NCBI RefSeq assembly: GCF_024323335.1
Contig: NC_066582.1
Location: forward strand, 87,664,944 to 87,728,943
Direction of reading: 5' to 3'
From: Lathyrus oleraceus
Taxonomy: Eukaryota; Streptophyta; Magnoliopsida; Fabales; Fabaceae
Length of the DNA stretch: 64,000 bases
Numbering within the stretch: position 1 is the first letter of the stretch; each line of letters begins with the position of its first letter. The notes under the pieces were generated by a model. It saw only the letters and a program-made list of their open reading frames with translations, was not told the DNA's origin and made no database searches. Shown here piece after piece: positions 35,507-47,215 of this stretch. Made by a program: the position numbers and the translations under genes.

Positions 35507-35608
35507 TTTTCAAGATAGAGTTAATTTGAGTTGAACAAAAGCTAACAATGAAAGAAATGTTTGTAAAGAGGTGAATATATGATTGAAGAGTGTATGAAGT
35601 TGGGTGCA

Positions 35609-35617
35609 TATTTATAG
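35609..35617 (-). promoter_or_regulatory. TATA box of ENOD93-A
   Basis: CTATAAATA on the minus strand, about 103 bases before the ATG. The surrounding leader (AACTTCATACACTCTTCA) is shared with copy B. Confidence 0.65.
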
Positions 35618-37005
35618 TGAGTTGGTGAAAGATTAGGTTGATTAGCAAAAGTATGTTGAACCTAAGAAAGAGTGGCACTACAGCAGGTGGAGTTTGATGG
35701 TTTCATATGAAATCCACAGTCTCACACAGTTGTTTTCACTTTGTTGTTTGTTATGATGGTTGGTTCTTTTGTTGTTTTCTTAATATTGTAAAATACTCTA
35801 CCTTTTTATTCTTAAATGGTTTGTAAAAGAAAATAGTTTTAGTTTTAAATTTTGAAGTACTAACCTTATCCAAAACTAGTGTCTCAAAAACTGATACAAA
35901 AATCCATAAAATAAAATCAATGCACATGTTCTTTTTCCGGTGATCTCGTAGCTCATTGTTTATTTATTTGGTGCACTTTAAATATGGGTGCATAAAGCAT
36001 GTGAGTAAGTACCATAAAATAAAACCATGGGATTAAAGGAAGGTGCATTGGATATTTGGATGTGTCAGAGAGCATCTGATCCATTGGTTTGATTACAATA
36101 TCCATTCTGTCGATGAGTGGTTCACACAAGTTAATATTTGGTGTGAGGGCACTGTGTATTATTCGCCTCATCTGGACTCCCTCTTATGTATTTTTTTAAT
36201 TTTAAAATGCAATTTAGGTTTTTTTTAAATGTGTGATTTTGGTGTCAATATATCTTAGTTTTTAAATTTAATAAATAGTATATGATTTAAATTTCAGTCA
36301 AATTTTCATTATGCTGACATGACAGAAGAGAATTAGGGGTGTTTGCGGTGCGGTTTTGACGTTAAAAATCATCCGAATCGCAAGAGAAAAAACATGCGAT
36401 TCAGTTTGACTCATTTGACTTTTATAAATAAAACCGAACCAAGCTAAAACAAATCAATATGGTTTGGGTTGGTTCAGTTTTTTAAAAGATTTTTATTGAA
36501 TCATACATACACTTATAAAGAACAACATAACTTTGTGTTTAATCATTCATACATTACCAAATAACAACAAAACTTACCATATTTAAACAAAAACTTCTCA
36601 TTCAATATACAAAAATTAAATTAGACAAAAGTGGAATAAAAAACATAAAATAGTAGCATAGAACAATATCAATAATATTATAATAAAAAAGAAAAAAATA
36701 GAGGGGATGAGAGATTAGAGAAGATAAAAAAGAAAGAACATATGAAATGCGAGATTAGAGAGGAAAGGTGTGACAAAAACGTAATTGGAAGAGAAAACAA
36801 CAACATAAAAATGAGAAGATGAAAAAAAACATAAGAGAGGAGAGATTAGATTAGAAGATGGGAAGAACGCGTGATACTAGTATGAGAGATTTGAGAAGGT
36901 TGAAACTAAAAACCTAAGCGCGAGTAAGAGATTATTTGTATGGTTAAGACATAATAGCTTTGGGTTTTGGATTGGATGTGAGATAAGTGAAGTTTTGGTT
37001 GGAGT
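35618..37005. other. ENOD93-A upstream flank and unassigned repeat-like sequence
   Basis: Homology to the copy B flank continues to about 35983, apart from about 190 extra bases between 35750 and 35920. From 36334 the sequence AGGGGTGTTTGCGGTGCGGTTT resembles the terminus of non-autonomous hAT-type elements, but no matching opposite end was found. No gene is supported. Confidence 0.45.
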
Positions 37006-37963
37006 TGTCGCATCTCGAAACATGCGATCCCTCGCGATGGTTGTGGAAAAAATGATTCGAACAGAGTCGCCACCGAATTTTATTTATTTCAATGAAAGAA
37101 TAGGAAAATATTGATAAAACCTTTAAAAAATGGAAATGGTCATCGCAATCATATTCGGGTTCGAGAGTCGATTACGCAGGGGGAAGGTATTAGCACCTCT
37201 CACGTCCGTTGTACTCAACAAGAACCTTTTAGTTTAACTTTACAATTGAATGTTAGCTTATGTTAATTATTTTCTTTGAGTTACTGAAAGAGGTGAAAAG
37301 AAAAATGGAAGGAAATCTCAAGAAGAGAAAAGGAGAGGTTTTTTATTAGTGTGCTCGCCAAGATCTTGCGATCTCGTGCCCACGTATCCTTATGGTGCAA
37401 TAAGAAAATCATAGCATTCGTAGCTCGGGAAACTACGGTTTATTGGTGTCTTTTAATGAACAACTGTTTAGATCGCGTTCTAAAGGCTAAATATTGGTTC
37501 GTCCACTCTCGACGGAGGCTTAAGCACTAGTTTATTATGCGCGTTAGAAAGGATTGAACATTGCTCTTTCTGACAAGAGTTAGGTTATTGGTCGCACGAG
37601 GGCGAAAAATTTAGATTAATGTATTTGGTATTTTGAAGAAACGACAAAAAAATTGAGCAATATGGCACACATCAATCGTTCAATTATTCGAGGAATAATA
37701 AGACGAACGCCTCCTATTCCCTTTTTGTTTAAATTATTATTGAAAGTTATTTGCGGAAATCGAATATGCGCGGTAGTGAGGGGAACGCCTCCCACTTGCT
37801 TATCCAAGGAATAACGAGGCAAGTGTCGCTCATTCCTTTATCCAAGTTTATTTAAAGTATTTTAATCGGAAGACGAAAATTTGAGCAATATGGAGAGCGT
37901 CTCCCATTCTTTTTTCCATCTGAAGTCTAAATTATAGAATTTAAAATGATAGAATTTAGAGGT
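37006..37963 (-). mobile_element. Degraded Ogre/Tat-type LTR fragment, minus strand
   Basis: Read on the minus strand, it carries the AATAAAATTCGGTGGCGACTCT block (37089-37062) seen near the right end of the LTRs at 3169-8624 and 37964-42486. It also has a GAGAGGTGCTAATACCTTCC box like their GTGCTAACACCTTCC. It is interrupted at its far end by the solo LTR. Boundaries are approximate. Confidence 0.45.
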
Positions 37964-40900
37964 TGTAAGACCCCAATTTTGACCCTAAGATCCCTCATGC
38001 TATCTCATCATATGCATTGGCCTTGAGATTACACCTTGACATCCTCCATACCCCTCATTCATTGGGTTTGCATTGGGAGAGCTCACCAAGCATATTTGAT
38101 TGTATCATGCTTTGTTTTTCATTATTTACTAACAAAAATGCCAAAAATATGTCTATGTATAGTTTAACTCTTTTATAGGTAGTGTGTGTGCTCACCTATG
38201 TTTCGTCAAGCTCATATCTAGGGTTTGAGACCCTCAGTGCAAGGAGACCAATCAAGAAATGGTTTACAATGGCTCTAGACATCATATATGGATCCTCATG
38301 GTCTTCACATATCCTTTTGATCAAGAATTCATCAAGAGTTTGAAGTTTGTTTGCCTTGGAAACCCTAATTCCTCTAGGTATCTTGTGTAACTTCCTCAAC
38401 AAGTTTCTTCAACACGTGATCAAATATTTCAAGGTATACTTCATATTACAGCATCCTACACATATATGATCCTCCATGAGTCCCAAAAATCAATAGAATG
38501 TCAAGCTAGCAAGATGGTTCATGGTGGTTGACCAGAGAAAGTCAACTAGTCAAAACTAGGGTTCCCTAGACCCTATCTCCTACAAGTCATATGAAAATAA
38601 TTCCAAGAGAAACGTTACTCAAAATGAAGTTCCAAACAACTTTCATGTTTAAGTCAAGATCTAGTTTTGCTTGTCAAGTCATTTTTTATGATGAAATATT
38701 ATAGGTCATTTTGTCTGAACCCTAGTTAGGAGGTCAACTTCCCAAGACCATAACTTGCTCATTTTTTATGATATGAAATCCATTCAGATTCCATGATCAA
38801 ATTAAAGATGTCAACCTCAACTTTTATGTTTAGAGGAAGTTCAAATTCAACTTGAAAATTCATGTGCCAAGAGGAAACATTATAGGTCATTTTGGGTCAT
38901 TACCATTGAACAAGTGATTTTCCTCAACTTCTAAAATGCATAACTCCTTCATGAAAAATCCAAATGGGGTAAATTTGGTGACCAAATTGAATATATTTGA
39001 AATAGATACAACTCTTATGAAGGAAGTATTTCCATTTGAAGTCCATAACAAAAGTTATTCAAGGTGGAAGAAGTGAACATATGACTTGGTACTTAGAAAA
39101 TTTTCAAATATGTTTGATTTTCCAAACTTCCACCTCAAAATTCATCATGATCCAAGCTTCAAATGGAAAAGTGTTAAACATGAAAGTTTTTCCCCTTAAT
39201 CTCACCTTTCCAAAAGGTCTAAGATTAATTTATTTGGATCAAGATTGAAGGACTTGCACATGGGTACAATGTGTGGTACCATTTGGAAGAATTTCATGAT
39301 CCAACTCAATTCAACATTGCATGGCTTAATGCATCACTTTTAGCATGACCTATGCACGATTTTGGACCTTTGTAAATGATTATTTGGGCTTTGCACACGC
39401 CCATGCTAGCTCATGAAGGAACTTGCTATTTTTGAACATTCAAATGGAAGTGTGTGAAGATCAATTGCCAAGGCTATAAATAGAAGTGCATTGTGATCAG
39501 AACTTCATCAATACCTTGCCCAAGCTTTGCCAGACCAATCCAAACCCTCAACTCCATAGAATTTTTGAAGATTTCTTTTGAAATCGAGCTTGAACTTCGT
39601 GTTCTGTTTGGAAGTTCAAACTCCAAAAATTCATTGTCATTTTCATCTCAATTGGTTTCTGCAAGCAAGAGGAAGAGGAATCAAGAAATCCAGATCAAGA
39701 TCAAGTAAATTTGAAGCAACTCGAAGGTAATTTTTCAGAAACTTCATCTCTTAGATTCTCTCTCAATTCTTCACCATTCTTTGTGATTTTTGGTTGTCTG
39801 AAGTCCTGCCAAGATAGGCAACAAGATTGAGTTGCTTTGAGGTCGAATCAAAGCAACTCAGATCATGAACCTCAAATTTCAAATCCATGTATCTTTCAAT
39901 ATACGTGGGATTGGAAGAAATGAAGGTCAGATTCGTGCTCCTGAGTATTTTTTCTTCAAATTAGTGTATTCATTTTTCATTTTTCATGAAGTTTTGGTTG
40001 GACCAGTCCGGTGGCCCTCACCGGAGAAGATGACCGGAGCTAGGGCTCTGGTGATGTGTTGGCAAGGTTCCAACCATCTAATCTTGGTCCAACGTTCTAA
40101 TCTTGGCCATTGGTTTTGATTACCACATGTACACATGCGTTGACTTTGGAACACCATGGACATGATGCGCGTGGCCAACAGATGGCCCTTGTTTTTTTTT
40201 GTATTTTTTGATTTTTCATTTAATCTATTTATTTTGATTAATTCATATTAATTTCACTTTTATTTCAAAAAATATGGGACTTTCACCCAAAATATTTAAA
40301 TATTTTTCTCTTTCATTTCCTGAATTAAAATTATTTTTAAAATTAATTTTGGTATTTTTCATGAATGAATTGTTTTTGTGCATTTAATTGTTTAAAAATA
40401 CTTCTGACTTTTCAAAAATTATGAAATTTTTTGTCTAAGGTCCTTTGACCTTCATTGACCTAGGATAAATCTCTTGGCAATTTATTTGGTGTTTTGAAGA
40501 GGTTTTAGGTTTTGGCCAATTTAAATTTAAATTTAATTCATTTTTAATTGATTAATTGTGTAAAAATTATGTTGAGCTTTTGCCTTGGTCTTGTGATGTT
40601 TGACTATTTGTTTAGGCCTTGGTCAAGGTTGATTTGACTTTTGTTGAATTAAAATCATTGGATTTAGGGGATTCATGAAATTTATATTTCATCTCCCAAA
40701 ATGAATGGATGAGTTTAATTTGATAAAATTCCCCCTATGACCAATTTGTGTTCCTCTTATCCCCCCCCCCCCCCCCCCCCCCCATCTTCATCCCCTTTCT
40801 TTCCCATTCCGTATATTGACCAATGAAGTCTCAATAGCCTAAGGCTAACTGGTTCATCAACGACTTTGTGTCAGATGAACCAATACAAGTATGGATGAGA

Positions 40901-42486
40901 TAGGTCCACCCCTTTTGATTTTTTCTTTTCGTGTGTTGTATGTTTTAGGAGTTTGGTTCATTGTACCAAAACTCTAACATGCATTAACACCTAAATTTTT
41001 ATTATCCGGCCTCAGATAGTTGTGACTTCTACATAAGTCCAATTACGATTGCTTAACATAGAGCTAAATTTTGACCCTAAAGGCATATCATTCTAGTAAG
41101 AGGGATTGTAAGTCTCCCCCCTTTTATGGTATTGTGTAGAAACTTGGCATTTTTTTCCTTCCTATGGAAGATGTCTTGGTCCAAGGATCCATGCTTGTGA
41201 ATAGAGGGTTGAGTGTTCTCCAAAGAATGACTTAATCAATTAAAAAGCAAAACCAACAAACATCTAATTAACCTTGACTAACACTAACTATTATTAACAT
41301 TGCTTTACTTTCAAGTCATTTACTTTATGCAATTTAAATTCAAGTCATTTACCATTCATTTCCATTTTCATTTTATTAACTTGTTTATGTTTATACCATT
41401 TTCACTTTGCTCATTTGAGCCATATATTGTGATTGTATATATTTGTTTGTGTATTTTGTTTGGTTTTGTGGTCTTAGGACCTTAAAATACTTAATAAACA
41501 AGAAAAACCTTAAAAAAATGTTTGTGTCGACTGTTGAGTTTGATCTGAACTTTTGGACTTAGGATTAGGCAACATTCCATATGCAAAAGGACTTGGCCAA
41601 TACCAACATTTAGAGACCAAGTTATTATGAATTGAGCCTTCATCTGATGCAAGTATTGGAATTCAGTTGAACTTATCTGCTACATGATCTTGATGCAACT
41701 ATTGTTTTGAACTTGTGTCTGATGCTTTTCTCTGAGTTGATCAAGGAGTATGTCATCTGATACATGAGAAGACAAAAGAAGAACTAATACTCATTCAAAC
41801 TTTTGGCCTTATGCTCAAGGAGTATGTCAAAATATCTCCCCCTTTTCAAAAATTTTCTTTGCTTGTGATTTCAAACTTAGACATGTTTCAAATTAGAAAC
41901 TTTGGCCTTATGCCAATGAATTTTCAAAAAAATTCTTAAATCAAATTTGTGAATAAACCTAATCATATTGACTTAAAATTTCAAAAGACAAAAAGAACTA
42001 ATACTCAATCAAACTTTTGGATCCTTTGTGCCCCTTTCTACTTAACTTTTGATTAAAAGCAATTCACTCACTTTGAAATTGTTACCACAAACTACGAGGT
42101 TTTGATCCCTCATTTTTATGTTGGTACGTATGCACAAGTCTGAAGGTCTTATCAAACACAAAAATATAATCAATGAATTCTTTTCTCATCCCCACACTCT
42201 ATTTTTCTCAAAAACGTCTTTTATACCAAAAACACATGCACACATAAAAAAGGGCTCCTTAGGAGTACCTATGACACTTTGGGTGCTAACACCTTCCCTC
42301 TGTGTAACCAACCCCCTTACATGTAATCTCTGACATTTTATTAGTTTCCATTTGAAAACTTCTTATCTTTGGGTTTTGCTCGTACTTTTCCCTTTCCCTT
42401 TGGAAACAATAAAAGTACGGTGGGGACTCTGGTTTTATTGACATTAAACTTATCCATAGTCTAATGGTCATGAATTTACCGCTACA
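37964..42486 (+). mobile_element. Solo Ogre/Tat-type LTR, 4.52 kb
   Basis: It starts TGTAAGACCCCAATTTTGAC and ends ACCGCTACA, like the LTR at 3169-8624, and is flanked by a perfect GAGGT duplication (37959-37963 and 42487-42491). No polypurine tract or primer site lies outside it, so it is a solo LTR left by recombination between the two LTRs of one element. It includes a 23-base C run (40761-40783). ORFs within it have no recognisable product. Confidence 0.88.
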
Positions 42487-42491
42487 GAGGT

Positions 42492-44764
42492 ATATTAGAG
42501 TTGAGGTGAATAATTAAGTTTATTAGAATAATTAAATAATAATGATATTTTTATTTGAAATTAGAGAATTATGGAGTTGAAATAAAATAAATATTTAATA
42601 GAATTATTATTTGATTGAAATAATAGAATATTAGATTTTTAAATAAAATAAGTGAATTAGGGTATAGATAAGTTAGATGAGACTGATGGAAAAACGTGAA
42701 ATTGTTGAAAAGAGGAAGCGGCAGAAAAACGTAAGGAGAGTGATTGTCGGAAGAAGAGTGAGGTAGAATGCCAACGACAAGAAAATTCAACGATTATCAC
42801 TTTTGAGGTAGAGGGAATTCTTTACATGTTTGTTTAGAAAGTCCGATGGCGAGGGGTCATAACCATGCCCGTCTTCTTCTTCCCCATTCTATTATTTGTT
42901 TTGTGTGATCGTATGTTTGTTGCCAAAATTTTGAATTAATGATTTAATTATATTACATTGAATCGAATTGTTTTAAAACTATGTTAATATTGTTGATATT
43001 GTTGTTATCGATCTTGGGTTGTGTCCCTTTGGGGATTCTTGTTGATAATTTGGTTATGGTATGTTATGCTGTGTAATTATTATTTTTTCTGAGTGATCGA
43101 TAATCGAGTTGGATTAAGGCATCATAATCTCAAATGTCGTATTTTCCATAAAAAAATCCCAAATATCACTTCTTTTGCGAAAAATCATAAAAAATGTCGT
43201 AAAACATCAAAATCTAGAAAAAGGTCAAATATTGAAAATCATAAATCAAGAGAATGGGTCGTTTCGACGACAGTGGAGGCGATAATAGTGTTGCACGGCG
43301 GAGGGTCGCACGCGGTGATGGCAAAAAATGGGATTGGAAAAACCGTGCGACCGGTGGTCGGAAGCCGCCGAAATTGGGTTTAGTGTCGACAACGGTGTCG
43401 CCTGAGATGGGCCACGTGGCAGCGCTCGCAGGTCCGACGGAGGCGACAATCGTGGGTCGGCCTGTGGAAGTGGCGGTTCGGGCAGAGGGCGGCGATCGTT
43501 TGGCGGAGGCTAGACCTTTCACGGTCTAATTGGGCGAATTTCGAGTAAATTTGAGTCCAGTGTCCTTTCGATACCCCTTTTGATACGTTTGAGAGTCAAA
43601 TTGTGACTTTATGGATGTTTTATTATCATTTGAGTCAGACCGTTAACCAATAGAATTCATAAGAGTTACTTTTATATGCAAGAGTTGTTAATTGAGAACT
43701 TTAGAGTTATTTTGGAGATGTAGAGATTTTTGTAACTGTTTAGAGTTCCTTGGAAACTCTGTTGAGTAAAAGATAAGAATTGTTACCATTTTTATGAGTT
43801 TCGGATATAAAATAATAACTATTACTATGTCGATATGTTTTTGAGCAATTTTATGAGTCGATGTGGAATATTGAGTTGTTGTGAGTTTTGAGTTACTGAG
43901 TAATAATACATTTTTACTTTGTTAATTATATTATTGAGTTGTGTAATTCAGAGAGAATTATAGTGTTAGCCATATATTGACTAATTATGGTTCAAAGAGG
44001 ATCATGTGGATACGAGATACGATATGTCATTTGTTGATTGATTATGAGTTGTGATTGACATTATATGTTCATGCATTCGTATATTGGAGATAGGTAACGA
44101 GATCACCGTTCAGAGAGAACCAATGACGATATCATTGTTCAGAGAGAACATTTTCTAAAGAGGAATTGTATACGTGGATAATTTCGTAACATAACTCGGA
44201 CATATAAACTTTTGATACCACATGCATATCGGAGGAGGATTGCATAGCATCTCAAATTTGCATTGTAATTATTTATGGATTAGAGTTAATGTGTATGTGT
44301 GTTATGTCTGTGAATGCTATCCATGCTGACTAATACACCAATAACTTTTGTAAAGTTATTCTCACCCTTTTTTGTTGTTGTGTGGCTCATTATGCCTATG
44401 TTGCAAATACAGGTAGCAAATAGTAGTTGTGAGTTGGAGAATGATGCATATTGCCATCTTCTTTATTTACATTTTTGAGTTTTGTTTAGCGCCGCTCAAT
44501 ATGTAACACTGGGACAAGATTTGTTTTTGAATTGTGTTTTGTTTTTCTGGGATTTATGGGAATATTTCCCTCATGCTCGAGTATTCAACTATTTGTTTGG
44601 ATTTATTCAATTAAACCTATTTGAGATTATCCGTTGTATATTTTTGGAATTTTGTTTGAGAAACATGTTTGTCTTAAAAAGATGTGTGACACTCTTAGTG
44701 CTTAAATATGTTTTATTTTAATTATTTTAATTAAATAAGAGTCGTGGGGTTCTATGGTGTTACA
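42492..44764 (+). mobile_element. Chromovirus-type (Tekay/Del-like) LTR with primer site
   Basis: The right end reads GGGGTTCTATGGTGTTACA and is followed four bases later by TGGTATTAGAGCCTGGT (44769-44785). This is the ending and tRNA-Met-like primer site usual in plant Tekay/Del chromoviruses. The left end was not identified and may lie right of 42492. A GC-rich island at about 43245-43530 is open in several frames but shows no domain. The internal region after the primer site is replaced by a copia fragment from about 44930. Confidence 0.55.
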
Positions 44765-44929
44765 TATTTGGTATTAGAGCCTGGTTGATCCGTCCGATCT
44801 AGGTTTTGTGACTTTTAATTGTTCCTTAGTATGTGATATGTGTATGAACACTATCGATGAATCAAGATGAATTGAGGCTTTTGTTCCTTAGTATGTGACT
44901 TTTGTGACTTCCGTTCCTTTATATTAACT

Positions 44930-45535
44930 GATGCCACGGTTGTCGAAGAATCAAGATGAAGAAGATATTAATCCAACTCAGTATCGAATGTTGATTGGAT
45001 CCTTGCGTCACTTGTGCAATACGCAACCAGACTTAGCGTTTAGTGTCGGTATTGTGAGTAGATTCATGGAGAGACCAAAGGTGTCTCACTTGGCAGCAGT
45101 CAAGAGGATCCAAAGATACATCAAAGGATCGATTGGTTGCAAAATTCTCTTTCCCCCAGCAGACACGGACATAAAATGCAATTTACTCGGGTTTACCGAT
45201 TCCAATTGGTGCAGAGATAAAGATGATCAAAAGTCTACAGATGGATACATCTTTATGTTTGGAAGAAAATCAATCTCATAGTGTTTGAAGAAGGAACCGG
45301 TAGTTTCCCTCTCATCTTCTGAGGCCGAGTACATTTCTGTTTCGTTGTGTGCGTGCCAAGTCGTGTGGTTAATCGATCTATTGAAGGAGATGGGCAACAA
45401 TGAGATAGATGTTGTTACGCTCCTGGTTGATAACGTTTTCGTGATTAATCTTGCTAAGAACACAATTGCACATGAGAGGAGCAACAATGAGATAGATGTT
45501 GTTACACTCCTAAATGATGTCCAAATCCTGTAACT
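44930..45535 (+). pseudogene. Ty1-copia pol fragment (RT connection and RNase H)
   Basis: This is the same family as the fragment at 8728-9855, recognisable from LIGSLRHLCNTQPDLAFSVG, RFMERPKVSHL, DSNWCRDKDDQKSTDGYIFM and SSSEAEYISVS. A TAG at about 45280 breaks the frame. The segment NNEIDVVTLL with its DNA is present twice (about 45397 and 45485), replacing the normal RNase H tail. Everything upstream of the connection domain is missing. Confidence 0.8.
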
Positions 45536-45539
45536 TGAT

Positions 45540-47215
45540 TCTAAGGCCTTCAGTGGCCTCAATTGTGTTATTGGCATGTATGAAACCTTCAATAGTTTCA
45601 TTTGTTGTTATAATATGACTAGAATCCTCAGTGACTCCCTTGTTGAAGCATTCAGTGACTCCTTGAATGGAATCCTCAGTGGTTCCCTTTTTGAAGCCTT
45701 CAGTGACTCCTTGGTTGAAGGCTTCAGTAACTTCAACCATTTCAGCTTTCTTGGCGCAGTTCGTAGACATTTCCACCATATTCCTAAAAGATGGTTAGGC
45801 AAAGTGGGCGTCTGCCACCTGGAGAGGATCTGAATCGATCCTCATTTGAGACTTTGACCTATCTCCGAACTTTAGCCTTCCATCTCAAATAACCTTCTGC
45901 ACAAGATCCCTGAAGAGAAAACATTGCGAAGTTTTATGGCCCAAAAAATTATGATACTTACAAAAAACCCCTCTTTTTTCTTTGTTCTAGAGGAGGTATT
46001 TTAGCACTAGACGGCACTATCATCTGGCCATCTTTAACTAATAAATCAAAAATGTCATCACACTAGGTGACGTCGAAGGTGTATGTCTTCTTAAGGGAAG
46101 CATCACTCTTTTCTGGTTCGACTGGGTTTTTTCCATTCGAAGGCGCTAGGACTCTGCAAGAGTAAGGTGGTCCTTGCTTCAATTCAGCGAGGTCCATTTC
46201 GCTTTCGTCGAAATTTAGGGGATTATTATACGTTTTTGGATTATCTTTAGCCAATTCGACGTAGGATACCCTTTCCTTCCTGTTATTATTTTTCCCTAGC
46301 TTTTTCAGCCTTCAGGCACTCTACTTGTTGAACCTTGTTAGCCAACTGGGCCATGTCCTTAGATATTGGGTATCTAGTTTCTTCCTAATAGAATAATCAA
46401 GGCCACCAACGACCATTTCGATCAATTCATGCTCAGGAACTTGTGTAAAACATCTGGCCTTAAGCAAACAGAATCTATTGAAATAATCATCTATTGGCCA
46501 GAGAATATTCGTTTAACAATGGCCAATTCCTTCAAATTGATCTTCGAATGTCCCATGTAGAGTTGTTCATAAAGCAACCTTTCCAGTCGAGTCCAATCAT
46601 GGATTGAATTTGCTGGCAACGTGGTGAACCACGTAAAGGCATTCTTTCTAAGGGAACTTGGGAAATATTTCATCCTTAGATTCTCGTTTATAGCAATTTC
46701 CCCCGCTTCTATTAGGTACCTAGCCACGTGTTCGATAATGGACTCGTTAGTGTCCTCATAAAACTTAGTAAACTTGGGGACTTTCTACCTAGGGAGTAAT
46801 TCTGACTGCAGAATATATTCAGACAACAGTGATGTGTAATTTGGCCTATGAGGGCTAACATTCACCCCATTTTGCGCCATGATTCTTTCGACCATGGCAA
46901 CTAGATTTTTGTCCGCCGCCATATCATCACGTAGAATCTGATGTATGACTTCTTCAGCATCCTGCTTCTTATTCACCATCACTACCCTTGGTTGTCTTTC
47001 CCTTGGGATTGGTCGCTCAGGCCCTGGGGGTTCGACTCTAGAGGGTTTGACTCCTAATCCCTGATTTACCATATTCACCTGGGGTATGTTTCTTTGGTTT
47101 TGTTGGACTTGGTTAATGGTGGGATCTTCCTCGAAGGTTATCCCCTGATTTTCTATCATCCACTCCCTCTGGGGATGTTGAGGAGGTTGTGGAACACCAA
47201 AGAAGTCAGCAATGC
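45540..47215 (-). pseudogene. Ty3 element gag, C-terminal part (continued from 59452-60054)
   Basis: On the minus strand this reads IADFFGVPQPPQHPQREWM, then VNKKQDAEEVIHQILRDDM and LLSEYILQSELLPR. The gag core follows (HVARYLIEAGEIAINENLRM, FPSSLRKNAFTWFTTLPANS, WTRLERLLYEQLYMG) and then a zinc-finger-like FCKYHNFLGHKTSQC (about 45960). Several stops and frameshifts are present, for example at 46785 and 46491. The last part (about 45730-45545) is a run of 24/48-bp repeats. The N-terminal part and the LTR lie at 59452-60880, because e2 inserted between them with an AATGC duplication. Nothing of pol beyond this point remains; copia sequence abuts at about 45535. Confidence 0.8.
45623..45718 (+). 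repeat. 48-bp tandem duplication made of 24-bp half-units
   Basis: AATCCTCAGTGACTCCCTTG at 45623 recurs as AATCCTCAGTGGTTCCCTTT at 45671, and TTCAGTGACTCCTTG half-units fall in between. On the minus strand it encodes a repeating GVTE-x-F-x-KG pattern in the spacer after gag. Confidence 0.65.

Noticed and set aside
36334..37005. Complete hAT-type miniature element
   Set aside because: One end resembles such a terminus, but no inverted partner or 8-bp target duplication was found.
37062..37075. Ogre-type primer-binding site on the minus strand
   Set aside because: The same string occurs inside the LTR ends at 8547 and 42417, so it is LTR-internal sequence rather than a primer site.
43214..43529. 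Overlapping ORFs of about 100 codons on both strands
   Set aside because: Long frames on both strands come from GC-rich composition; low-complexity A/R/G/P content without a domain.
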